Positions 33,170-43,950 of a DNA stretch of 64,000 nt are shown here, one piece after another. Source of the stretch: Maylandia zebra (lineage: Eukaryota; Chordata; Actinopteri; Cichliformes; Cichlidae); contig NC_135170.1 in assembly GCF_041146795.1 (NCBI RefSeq), forward strand, positions 36,996,159 to 37,060,158, given 5' to 3'. Position 1 is the first letter of the stretch, and the number at the start of each line of letters is the position of its first letter. The translations under genes and the position numbers were made by a program. Under the pieces are notes generated by a model. The model was not told where the DNA came from. It made no database searches and saw only the letters and a list, made by a program, of their open reading frames with translations.

Positions 33170-35458
33170 CTAGTTACTTTCTATTAGGACCACTAATTTA
33201 TGTATAGGGCGTTCAAGAGTGGATGGTTTATTGAGCCTTTCACCCTCTTTCGATAGTTTTCTATTTCCTAGTTGTATTCTGGCTCTTTTGGCTAGTTGCT
33301 GAATCCTAGCAACTATATTTACTGCTGTATGCCATTTTGAGAACCTTTTGAGTCTCTCCAAGAAGTTCCTGTCCTCTACTACCTTTGTTTGTAGTATTTG
33401 TGTCGTTTTGACCTCTGGATCACCTACCAGAAGGTCTGGAGTTGAGTCTGGTGTGACAAGCTCTCTTTCCCACAGGAAATGAGGTCCAATGAGCCAATTT
33501 GAACTGATGAGTTCCACTACTGTGAGGCCTCTGGAAGCGTGATCCGCTGGATTTTGATTGGTGTCAACATAGTGCCACTGTGCAGGATCAGTTGCTTCTC
33601 TGATTCTTTGCACTCTATTAGCAACAAAAAGGTGAAATCTGCAAGCTTCGTTGTTAATGTAGCCCAAAACCACCTGTGAATCAGTCCAGAAATACTCTTG
33701 GTCAATTTTGAGCTCCAGTTCCTCTTTTAGCATTCTGCTGACTGCTGAGGACACCACTGCTGCTGTTAATTCCAGCCTTGGTATGGTTACAACTTTTGTG
33801 GGTGCAACTTTTGCTTTGCCCATGACTAAGGAGCAATGCACTTGGTCTTCACTCATCACCCGAACATATGAGCACTGACCATACCCACGATTGCTCGCAT
33901 CTGAAAAGTGGTGGAGTTCTATTCTCTGGACTTTCCCAAGGCTTTCAGGTACAAAGCATCTTGGGATTTGGAGTCTCTGCAGGTTCTTCAGATCAGTGAC
34001 CCAACTCTCCCATTGTGGCTTCAATTCACCAGGCAGTGGCTGATCCCATCCAATGCTCTTTAGACACATTTCCTGTAGAATTTTCTTTCCTATTAGAAGG
34101 AAAGGAGCCAAGAAGCCTAATGGGTCAAACACAGAGGCTATAATGGACAGAATTCCCCATCGTGTTACTGGTTTCTCCTCCAGGGCAACTTTAAAGGAGA
34201 AGGTGTCACTGCTTACACTCCACCTTACTCCCAACACAGTCTGAACTGGGAGTTCATGATGGCTGATGTCCACATCCTGGGCTCCACTAGCTCGTTCACT
34301 ATGTGGAATTGACTCCAGGACTTCTCTGTTGTTGGATATGAACTTGTGGAGCCTTAGTCTTGCCTTTGCACACACCTTCCGCACATCTCTCACTAGTTCA
34401 ATGGCTGCATTCACAGTTTTTACACTGATTAGCCCATCATCAACATAGAAACTACTTCTGATGAAGTTGGCTGCTGTGGGATGTTCCCTTTCATTTTGGC
34501 TCACAAGATACTTCATTGCATAATTTGCGCAGCCTGGTGAGGATGCGGCCCCGAAAAGATGGACTTTCAAGCGATATTCTTTTGGCTCTGTGTTTGTTTC
34601 ACCATTTTCCCACCACAGGAATCGCAAGTAATTTCTGTCCTCTCTGTTTACATGAAATCTGTGAAACATCTTCTCTACATCACAGATGATTGCAATTGGG
34701 TGTTGGCGAAATCGGCAGAGTACTCCAGTCAAACTGTTAATGAGATCAGGTCCAGTCAAGAGGTGATCATTCAGAGCTGTGCCACTGTACTTTGCAGAGC
34801 AGTCAAACACAACCCTGATTTTTTCCGGTTTTCTCGGGTGATAGACGCCTTGATGTGGAATATACCACATATTTCCTTCTCTGGGATCATCTTCAGCTCT
34901 TTCGGCATCACCTTCCTTGAGGACATTGTCCATGAACCTTACATAATCGTCCTTAAATTTGGGATTTTTCTCAAACTTCCCTTTCAGGTGCTTAAGTCGC
35001 ACCAGAGCCAGACGCTTATTTTCTGGCAGCTGAGGGCGTGCCTTAAAGGGAAGTGGCATCTCTAGGTGCCCATCAGCATTCTGGTGTATTTTCTCATTTA
35101 GCAGTTGCATGAACTGTATGTCATCTTGTGATATGCTCTTTTCTCCAGGAGCTGTGTCTTTGAAGTCTGACTCAAGCACTCTGATGATGGTGGCTGGTGT
35201 CAAGGGTGGAAGTTCCTTAACAGATAAGCGATGGCACAGGCCTGTCACTTCTGCTGATGTTGCCATTTTTTGTGAACTGCCAACAATGCTCCAGCCCAGG
35301 TCTGTCTTGATTGCATATGGCTCTTCATCACCTCCCGCGATTACTTGCCGTGGTGCCAGTGCTCTAGGACAGTCGTAGCCTATTAACAGCCCGACCTTGC
35401 AATCCATTAACTCAGGCATCTCCTGTGCTATTCTGATTAGATGTTCCCATCTTTTGGC
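33170..35458 (-). pseudogene. BEL/Pao pol: reverse transcriptase and RNase H, integrase absent
   Basis: An open frame of about 749 codons. The RT domain holds FDCSAKYSGTALNDHLLTGP, the catalytic YVDD (SSFYVDDGL), and the tether region. RNase H follows with HHFSDASNRGYG, PRLELTAAV and FWTDSQVVLGYI. In complete BEL elements an integrase of several hundred residues comes next. Here the frame passes from the linker (RKLSKEGE) straight to a Pol-C-terminal-like RPIHKLVVLIE and stops at 33170. The upstream protease frame is joined through a one-base shift near 35460. Confidence 0.88.
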
Positions 35459-36010
35459 AGTTTCAGAGGTGGGAATGTGTGAACGTTCAAGTGGGATGAA
35501 GTCTCTGGTATAGGCAAGTTGATAAAGCTTTTGGAGGAAAACCCTCTAACTCTGAGCCCACTAACTCTTTCGCTCTGAACAATGGAATCTCTTCCCATCA
35601 TAGTGGTTAGCTTTAACTTCACTGGCTCTAAACTCATCCCCATCTCCTCACATACCCCTTGATCTACAAAAGTGTTGCTACTCTGTGTATCTAATAGAGC
35701 ATACACTAAGGTCTCTCTCTCTGGAGTGGTGGTTGAAGAAACCCGCACAGGCACGATCATGGATGTGCTCCCACCATCTCCTCTGTCCATGCAACAAGAA
35801 AGTGCAGATATGTTTTCTTCTGCCTGCATTCTATGTGATGATGTGTTCACTGGAGTCTTTGGACGGTCTTCGTGAAGAGCTGTTGGATGATGTTTTTTAC
35901 AAACTCCGCAAGTCGCCTTGCGCTTACAGTCTTTTGAATTGTGTCCTCTTCTGAGACAACCAAAGCACAGGTTATTGTCAAGTATGAACTTTCTTTTGTT
36001 CTCCACGGAC
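35437..36010 (-). pseudogene. BEL/Pao zinc knuckle and protease segment
   Basis: It starts just after the nested LINE with LCFGCLRRGHNSKDC, the second knuckle, followed by CGVCKKHHPTALH. The retroviral-type protease motif reads ALLDTQSSNTFV, with Gln where retroviral enzymes have Gly (DTG). As I recall, other BEL elements also show DTQ. It ends at a stop created by a frameshift before the RT frame. Confidence 0.85.
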
Positions 36011-36015
36011 ATTTT

Positions 36016-36758
36016 CAGAATCAGAATCAGAATACTTTATTGATCCCTGGGGGAAATTATTTTTTGTTACAGTGCTCCATTTTAAACCAACATTAAGACA
36101 AGACAGACAATACACTAACTAAGAATAGTACAATATATACATATATATACATACATACATACATAAGTCACTCATAAATAAATAGTTGGAAAAGAAACAT
36201 GTGTAGTTGTAGCAGCAAACAGTGTGTTAAGTGGATGCGTTGTACAGGGAGATGGCCACAGGCAGGAATGATTTCCTGTGTCGTTCAGTGGTGCATCATG
36301 GGTAATCTCAGTCTCTCACTGAACGAGCTCCTGTGACTGACCAACATGTCATGGAGTGGGTGGGAGGTGTTATCCAACATTGTCTTTATCTTGGACAGCA
36401 TCCGCCTCTCCGACACCACCTTGAGGGAGTCCAGCTCCATCCCCACAACATTGCTGGCCTTACGGATCAGTTTATTAAGTCTGTTGGCATCTGCGACCCT
36501 CAGCCTGCTCCCCCAGCATGCAACAGCATAGAGGATCGCACTGGCCACAACAGACTCATAGAAAATCCTCAGCATTTTCTGGCAGATGCTGAAGGACCTC
36601 AGTCGCCTCAAAAAATAGAGACGACTCTGGCCCTTCCTGTAAAGTGCTGTGGTGTTTTTAGCCCAGTCCAGTTTATTGTCAATGTGTACTCCAAGGTATT
36701 TATAGTCCTCCACAATGTCAACACTGACCCCCTGGATTGAAACAGGGGTCAAGTGTTA
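36016..36758 (-). mobile_element. 5'-truncated CR1/Rex1-group LINE inserted in BEL gag-pol
   Basis: Flanked by ATTTT at 36011-36015 and 36759-36763. Removing it rejoins the BEL reading frame between the two zinc-knuckle blocks. The RT C-terminal frame (36285-36752) has EDYKYLGVHIDNKLDW and GQSRLYFLRRLRSF. The 3' end carries the AATTTCCCCCAGGGATCAAT block and an (ATTCTG)n tail on the minus strand. An (ATAC)n run is at about 36134-36165. Confidence 0.9.
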
Positions 36759-36763
36759 ATTTT

Positions 36764-38866
36764 AGCAAAGATCTGGCATTTGTGAATAGAATGGCTTTCT
36801 CCACAGCAAATACATGTGACTGAGTTTGATAGCAAAGCATTTGCTTTTCTTTCTATATCAGGCTCATTTGAATTGTTCTCCACTCCGCTGTATCCTGTGG
36901 TTGTTCTCTCTGATGCTTTCACATTTGTGATGTATGCATTAGCTTTTGGACGCTTTATGTCTCTAGCTGACCTTTCTTCAGTGTGTTTCAAGGCATGAAA
37001 TGATGTTACAGGATTGCATGCAACTTCCGCTTCTTGTGCAACAAAATCAGCAAATTGTTTGAAGCTTGGATATTCTTCTTTTTGCTGTAACTGCACTGTG
37101 ACGCGACGATTCCAACGAGAAGTCACCCAGTCAGGAAGTTTTTGGAGCAATTTTTGATTCTCTTCACAGTCATTTAACACCTGCAGTTCTTTGATGTATG
37201 GCATAGCATTGCTGCAGGCTGTCAGAAAATCACTGAATTGTCTCAGTTTAAGCGACTCTCTTGAACCAATCTTTGGCCAGTTGTTCAGTTTTTCCCTAAA
37301 TGCACGCTGAATTATAAAGGGGTGGCCATACCGAGCATTCAAAGCTTCCCAAGCTTGGTCATATGCTTCGTCATCCTTTCTGTAAAAGCTTCCCTCCAAT
37401 ACAGACCGTGCTTCTCCACTGATGTATTTGCGTAGGTAGAACAACCTGTCAGCTGGATTTGTGCATCGCCGCTCTATCAAAGCTTTGAAACTAGTGCTCC
37501 ACTCTAAGAACTTAAGTGGGTCCCCTGAGAAGACTGGGGGCTCAGGTGCAGGAAGTCTGGTGAGGACCATTGTGTCATGCAAGGCTTGCATTAACAATGA
37601 CTCATTGTTATTATTGTTTGGTTGTTCATTGTTATTATTCTTGTAGGTTTGCTCTGGTATGATTTCTTCAGGAGCTAATGGAGGACAACTGACTACCGCA
37701 CTGTGTGCGCTTTTGTCTTCTCCACAGGCTTCACTTGAATCTGCTTGAGAATAAGCCTTTAGCTTTGCAGTTATTACCTGAAGATCTCGCTGATTTTCTA
37801 GTCTTTTAAGCTCTTGCCTTTGTGTGGCAATAGCCTCCTCCATCTCTATCTCGGCCTGCTTCGCGGCAAGCTGTGCAGCATACTCTGCCTTTTTTACATT
37901 GATGCTTTGCTGCTCCGATAAACAGCTTGAGCGGCAGCTACGTACAGAAGGTCGGGAGATTGTAGTCCCAAATATTGACCGAGCATATTCTCTGTCTAGC
38001 ACCATGTGAAGTCTCGCATTTTCTGCCTTAGCATCAAACTCTTCTTGCCCCACTTCACTCATACGTACTTTAAGTATTCTCATCAAGTCCGCTGTTACTG
38101 CTGTGCAGGAATCAATTTTTCTTCTAGTCTCAGTAGAAGGGGCTGACTGCGATCTCATATCTTCGTATGTATTTTTCACTTGTGACTCTAGCCCTTCGAC
38201 AGTATCCATCATGTCAGCTAATTCCTGGTCAGAGCACTCATCTTTAAGTTTGGAACGTGTAGCTTTAACTTGTTCTTTCCAGCTTTCATATGGTTTGATA
38301 AATTTACTCTCCTTCTGAGAAAACTCTTGTTGCTTAAGTTCTAGCATTTTGGGCGTTAACTTTTGCTCCCTTGAGGATTTCCTGGGCTCTAGTCTTGAAG
38401 TATTAGAGGCAGGCTTCTTCAACATTATCTGCTTGATTTCTATTTTAGCATGAATATCACCTATGATCACCTATATACCACTCATGTATATATCTTTCAA
38501 CGTAGCACTCTTAATTCTTATTCTCATGTATATATCTTCCCACGTATATCTCATGCACATATCTTCCCACGTAGCACTTTTAATTCTTATCCCTACTTTT
38601 ATTTTTTTCCATGTCTATTTAAGTGCTATTTATGACACTATGTTTGCACTGAAGCACCGCAGCAATTTCCTAATGTTGTAAACCTGCTCAACATTTGGCA
38701 ATAAACCCCATTCTGATTCTGATTCTGATGAGTAACTCCAATTTCTCTCTTTCGACATCATCAGTGTGTAATTTCAATTGTTCATTCAATCTACTTAGCT
38801 CTTCCTTAAGGGAATCAATTTGTTCTCTGCATTCTTCAATATGTGATTTTTCTGTGTTTACTGACA
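36764..38866 (-). pseudogene. BEL/Pao gag, interrupted by an insertion
   Basis: A gag-like frame read on the minus strand. The N-terminal part (about 38732-38866) is a coiled-coil segment starting MSVNTEKSHIEECREQ. It is split by the 261-bp insertion at 38467-38727 and continues from 38466 to 36764. Central features are a charged, Gln/Glu-rich region, the PVFSGDPLKFLEWSTSFKAL block typical of this gag family, and a terminal CICCGESHSIHKCQIFAK knuckle. The continuation lies beyond the LINE insertion. Confidence 0.85.
38467..38727 (+). mobile_element. Short LINE 3'-end insertion in BEL gag
   Basis: Flanked by ATGA (38463-38466 and 38728-38731). It ends in CAATAAACCCC then (ATTCTG)n, a LINE-type 3' tail, on the plus strand, opposite to the gag direction. 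Removing it restores the gag frame. The 5' part has tandem variants of TATATCTTCCCACGTA. Confidence 0.82.
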
Positions 38867-39515
38867 TTGTACATGTTTCAGCAAACCTGCTGCATAAACA
38901 AGTTGTTGCTATATGTACATGCGATCCTGGCAAATATACAATTCTCAGTACAATCTGATTCTTGCAACAATTTGCTTAACTACACCCCTTGTTATTCTAC
39001 TTTTAAGTTGAACTCTTAAACATTTTTAGAACACTTTAAACAACACCACTTGTAATATAAAAGGGAACACTTTGGCTATAATAACAGGTTGGTTACCTTT
39101 AACTCAGTACCTTTCTTAAACAAAATAAATTATTATTTTAATAGACCTCTCCAAACTCCAAACCTCTCCATGAAGTTGTGGATATATCACAGCCCAACCT
39201 GGCGCTGACTGAAGAGCCGTTATCTTTTCCTTGAAGACCGCCAGGGATTTTACAGTTCTTGCTGTGTGCAGCGGCAGAGATTTGCAGAGCTGTAGTTTAT
39301 GATGGTCAATGTCGCCCTCTATTGGTGAAGTCGTGGTCGTTGCCGTCCAAAGCGCCAATAATGGTGTTTCCTCTTTTTAAGTTTGCAAGCCTCTTTTCCG
39401 CTGTGTTCTCGAACCACACACACTGCGCTGTCAAGAAGGTTTCTTCCTTTCTTATTCTGGAACATGCATTGCTTCTAACGTCGAACTTCCAGCCACGTTG
39501 GCGGTACGTTTTCAC

Positions 39516-40140
39516 TGTAACTACAGGGGTCCAACAAAGAATGGCCACGCATCATACTAATGTCTTCGGAAATTTATTTCTCTCTCTCTCTCACTCTTAT
39601 TGTCTTCAGACACCGTGAAAACTGAAGAAACACAAAGTACACAACATAAATGTTTTGAGCTTATCAGTGTCCATAAACAGTCTTGTACAAGCAGAACAGA
39701 AAAATGCACAATAATGGATATCACAAAAATGTCCTCTCATTACCAGTGTGGAACACGTATGCAACATTATACAAACAATATACATGAAACCATACCGTGT
39801 GCGCCTCTTGGACCACATGCAGAATAACATTAACGCTGAGGCTGTAGATGCATCTGTAGCCATGTATCCATGCTAGCTCCACAATGCCGTGATTGTGCTC
39901 TCAACCAAACTCTGGTCATGTGACAATTACAAACTTTACCTCATACAAACTTTACAGCACTTTACATATTTAACAAACCCATATTTTGTAATCACATATT
40001 TTAGACATGTTTTTTTTTTTAAATTAATGTTACACTTTTATCATCTTACTCTTATAAATAAATGAACTAAATTAAGCATGAATCTATCACAGAAACACAA
40101 AATAACCAACTTTATTTTAACTGTCTCAGGGACAGTTACA
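39516..40140 (-). repeat. BEL 5' LTR
   Basis: Partner of 32373-33012. Differences seen are a few substitutions plus two short indels. The primer-binding site just inside (below 39516) was not assigned to a tRNA. Confidence 0.93.
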
Positions 40141-40755
40141 CTCAGAATAACACCTCTGAGCGTAAATTTGATTACATCAAGGAGAAGTTCACTCAGAATA
40201 ACATCTGTGAGCGAAAGTTGGATCACATCGTGGAGCAGCTGACTGCAGTCGTGAGTTCTCAGAATCGGCTCTCTGAGCACAAGAATGACAAGACCACGGA
40301 GCGCAAGTTTGATACCATCATGGAGAAGCTCGCGCCTCTCCACCGGGAGATGGAGAGACCAGTGTTGGAGTGTTAAAGAGCAGCTTTGAAATTCTCATGA
40401 GTTGTTCGCATAAAAGAATAATCAACATCATAATGCGGCTGTCCCTTCGGCGCCAGCTGTGGGCTCAAGGCTGGAGCCGAACAAAACTCCCTGATAACAA
40501 CTGTGTGTTGACTGTTCTTCCCACTCCATGCAAGGCCACCTGGGTTGGCTGGAAGACTGTTTACTTAGCCTGGCAGGGCGAAGGACACTGTCTCAGCTGA
40601 ACTATGGACACGCACATACACTTGCACTGATAAGCACTCACTGATCCCCCTTCCCCTTCAACCTGCCACTGCATGTGGCTCATAAAATTTGAACTTGAAC
40701 TTCTGTTTCTTTATGATGTTCCTCACAAGATAAGCCCCATCTCATGATCACTAAT

Positions 40756-40945
40756 CTGTGGTCATGACAATTTGCATATTAATGAGCACCTCACTGCTCC
40801 TCATTGTTCATTCAGTGGTGCTAGTGTCAGTCACTGTGTAAATGTCCTGTTTATAATCCTGGTGAAACCTGCAGTCAGCTGAGACTGAAGAAGTCACCTG
40901 ATGATGACGAAAACATCCAGATGAATAGAATCAAACTTGTGAGTC
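40756..40945 (+). mobile_element. Penelope-like repeat, degenerate copy
   Basis: Contains TTTGCATATTAATGA, GTCCTGTTTATAA and CAGCTGAGACTGAAGAAGTC, with the CTGAAGA...GACGAAAAC order of the hammerhead-like core. It lies 700 bp from the Penelope RT relic. Confidence 0.6.
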
Positions 40946-41649
40946 TCATCAAGACTCGCAAGGTAAGGGGCTTTTGTTTTTTATATGCAAACTAAACATT
41001 ATAAACTTTGTATTTATCATCTGAATTTACTTCAGACTGACTGCAGCAAAGAGACTTCAGCCTTGTCTAGTTTTAAAACCAGTCTTTACAAAGAGCAGGA
41101 GAAGCCCATGTGTTCTGAGAAAGCTCTGACAGGCCAAAGAGGCAGCAGGCACCCTGGTTACCCAGGTTAGTAGTTCTAAAACTATGTCTTTACAATAAAA
41201 ACAATAAAACCACAAAATATATCTAAAGTCAACAGCTATATTTTCAGTGAACTGTCAGCCTCCTCAAATACAGTGTGTGGTCAGCTCGAGCTGCCGTCCT
41301 TCTAAAAGCTTTTCTTGAAGTGTTTCAGCAGATCAGCACGCTCTGCATCAGCTGCTGGAGTCTAGCAAAGCACTTAATATTTCAGTCTTTAAGCGGCCCT
41401 ACCATTCTCTACTAATGAGCTGCACACCACAGGCCTTCAACTTACACCATGACTTAAAAAGCCATCTCTTGACCCAGCCATCTCAGCTAGTTACAGCTAT
41501 CACGATTACAATTTTTTCAGCTATTGCACCCTTCCTCTGTGCTTTGGATAAAGGCGCTGTACAGAGATATCCACAGGAAGGAAAGATTTCCTGCTGTGAT
41601 TGGTTTTATGGTAAATGGTCTTTATTTGTATATGTATGAAGAGCTTTCT

Positions 41650-42130
41650 CTACGTGTGTGTTCCTTTTTCTTTCCCTTTTGGCACAGAGGAAACGTAAAC
41701 CAGTAAACTTAATGTTGAGGTTTCCATTCTCCTCAGTGCACACATCGCAGTCCAGAAACAGCAAACAGTTATCTTTGTGTCTTCCTGGTGAACTTTGTTT
41801 CCATCCACAGAGTTAATGTGAGCAGTGAAGGATTCTACTTTTGACCCAGGTGTTATCAGCACATCTGTACCAGTAGCTCGGCACTGTCCCGGAGCCAAGA
41901 GCCTTTCTTCCCACTTCCTCCATGTAAAGGTTGGCTACAATAGGAGACACCAGGGACCCATGGCACAGCCATGTTTGTGTCTGTAGAAACCCTCGTTGTA
42001 TTTGAAACAAGGCAGAGCTCTAACAGTGTGCACGTGAAGAGGGAGAGTGCGACTCCTTTATGGATTTTTGGAAGTCCTGCATACAGTTGAGTTCAGGACA
42101 ACAGTGGACCTCCCCTTGTCGGCTGGTAAT
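41650..42130 (-). pseudogene. Penelope-like reverse transcriptase remnant
   Basis: Minus-strand frames contain GSLVSPIVANLYMEEVGRKAL followed by a block like the RT active site, YRCADNTWVK, where active Penelope enzymes have YVDDTWVK. Downstream, in another frame, is FTAHINSVDGNKVHQEDTK. Catalytic residues are lost and frames are broken, so it is dead. Confidence 0.78.
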
Positions 42131-42351
42131 ATGGTGACATTTGGTGGGTATTGGTGGGTATGCCACAAGCAGTGACGATGCTGCTGCCATCGTTTAACAT
42201 GGAGTCTGTGTACACACTCACACAGCCCATCAGAAAACGCTGCCAGGCTCTAAAGGCTGAACCAGCAGCTGCTCATCGGTCAGATCTGTTTAAGATCATC
42301 CAGCAAGTTTAGTCATGGAACAGTTCATCAACAGACCAAACACCCTCCAAG

Positions 42352-43761
42352 CAATGTTCCCTCTAAGCTGCACGCATGTGAAATTGCGCACTGCTGGCAC
42401 GGTCTCTGCGCACAGAAAATCTGCGCTGTGCACATAAAAATCGAGCCTGAATTGAAGTTAAAATTAAAACGTTAACAATTCTGTTCTGCAGTGTTAGTCA
42501 GTAAGAGACTGGCTGCTCCTGTATGGGATTAGAACGATGCCACCTTATCCCATAGTCCAGCCAATGATGCGATTCACATTCGTATATACGCAGCTAATCA
42601 ACGCGGTTGACAGGCTCTGACAGCGTCCTTATGTGCCGACACCGGTGTTTTAGCGAGCAAAGCTGATGTGGAGTGAAGCCACGTTAATGACAACGTGTAC
42701 AACCATTGGAGATGTGAGCAGGACAGACGGAACAACTGACGGACAAAGTGTGGACTTTATACCAGTTTTTAAATTGTGTTGATCGGACGTAAAACCAGAG
42801 CTATGATAAAAATATCTGTAATGTTTGTTTTTCTTCCTGAATACTGTCGTTGTTTATATTTACTGCGGGAAGAAACGGTAAAAACGGCGTTTTATAAGGA
42901 AAACGCTCGAAAGGCGAAAGCACTCTCCGCCTGGGGAGGGGGGTAGGAGTGACGGCGGTGTTTTGAGATGTGAAAAATTTGCGACGTTTAGTGCAAATCT
43001 TGTGTAGTCAGTGTGTAGTGTAGTCAATAGTTTTGTTGTGTGTCAGAACAATGAGGCGCCTGCTGAGTGTCACAGGTGTTACAGCAGTGACACATCTGCT
43101 GCTGTCAGGCCTGCAGGTATCAGGCTGTTGTTCTCCTTCATCTCATAGTGGACAGAAATTATTTTTTGGAGCGGCACAAATAATTTGTGTGGCATCAGAT
43201 TTGATGCAGAACAGCTGATTGTTCTGTAAATAGTTTGAAATGTTTATTTAAAAATCGCCTTGGCTGCATTTTTAGGTAAACAGCTGCAAAAAACTTTGTG
43301 GTTTGCATAATTCAGTTACTTTTTTTGAAGAAGTAACTATATAATTAATTGCCCAACATTGGTCATTATTTACTGTATGTTGCAGACAGAGTTACAGACT
43401 CTCTCCCAGACCACAGACTCATAATACAAGTCAGAGCTTTATTTAAAAAAAAAAGGAAAGTTGTGTTTTCAAAATTGGAGTTCAAGTTATTTTTACTTCC
43501 AATAGTGTTAACATGCTGCACAGGTCATGAACAATTGTTTAAAAAAATTTCATTGTAAGTGGGATAAAGCAGTTAATTAAAAGTAGTCTAACATAAATGT
43601 AAATGCTGTAATTTCATTATTTTAAGAAACATGCAACTTGGATGGATTCGGTGCTGGCGTGACCACAATGACCACGCCTGCTGTTGCTCACAGTGGTCCA
43701 AGTGTCCGCTCAGGGAGTTTGCGCGATTGCTCAGACACATGAAACATTAGAGGGAACATTG
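42352..43761. mobile_element. hAT-like element with perfect 8-bp TSD, copy A
   Basis: The ends are CAATGTTCCCTCTAAGCTGC and, at the right, TTAGAGGGAACATTG, flanked by CCTCCAAG (42344-42351, 43762-43769). It is non-coding. It is closely similar to the copy at 56322-58621 and shows the empty site of the DD37E insertion there (GGACTTTATACCAG). Confidence 0.92.
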
Positions 43762-43773
43762 CCTCCAAGGTAT

Positions 43774-43950
43774 GTTCCCTCTAAACTGAGCGCGTGAGCA
43801 ATCGCACACTGCTGACATGGTCTCCCCACACAGAAAATCTGCGCTGCGCACACAAAAAAAAATCCAGCCCGAAATGGAATTAAAGTAAATACGTGTATTT
43901 ATTTTATTTCGCTGATTCGCGATTGCTCCCGCGCTCAGTTTAGAGGGAAC
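43774..43950. mobile_element. Small MITE with 32-bp inverted ends
   Basis: The ends read GTTCCCTCTAAACTGAGCGC on the left and its complement on the right (43930-43950), extending through GAGCAATCGC. It appears to be a short relative of the adjacent element. The target duplication is unclear. Confidence 0.75.

Larger units (their letters stand above)
32373..40140 (-). mobile_element. BEL/Pao LTR retrotransposon, integrase-deleted, with nested insertions
   Basis: Bounded by LTRs starting TGTAACT and ending AGTTACA, with a CTCAG target duplication at 32368-32372 and 40141-40145. On the minus strand it carries gag with a zinc knuckle, an aspartic protease, and reverse transcriptase with RNase H. 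A purine-rich tract (minus-strand GGTGGGAG) adjoins the left (3') LTR. The integrase region is missing. Breaks are two nested insertions (36016-36758, 38467-38727) and a frameshift near 35460. The LTRs are nearly identical, so the insertion is recent. Confidence 0.93.
31980..40376 (+). pseudogene. Unrecognised ORF: N-terminal domain, membrane segment, coiled-coil-like repeats; split by a BEL insertion
   Basis: The reading frame opens at ATG 31980 and runs 61 codons to a TGA at 32163-32165. It continues in the same frame (ATG again at 32169) to 32372, where the BEL element is inserted with the 5-bp duplication CTCAG. Skipping the element and one copy of the duplication, the frame resumes at 40146 and ends at TAA 40374-40376. 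The second part totals 144 codons. Seen in it: GFLLIGAGLALAYRRIKK, a short hydrophobic helix followed by basic residues, then charged repeats of the type ERKFDYI/ERKLDHI/ERKFDTI spaced about 30 residues, likely coiled coil. The N-terminal part has MADMADMEGLSIEDAEDIYL. The 3' flank ends in a LINE-like tail (TTGAACTTGAACTT near 40690), so it may be a retrotransposed or transposon-encoded gene. I do not recognise the family. Confidence 0.6.
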
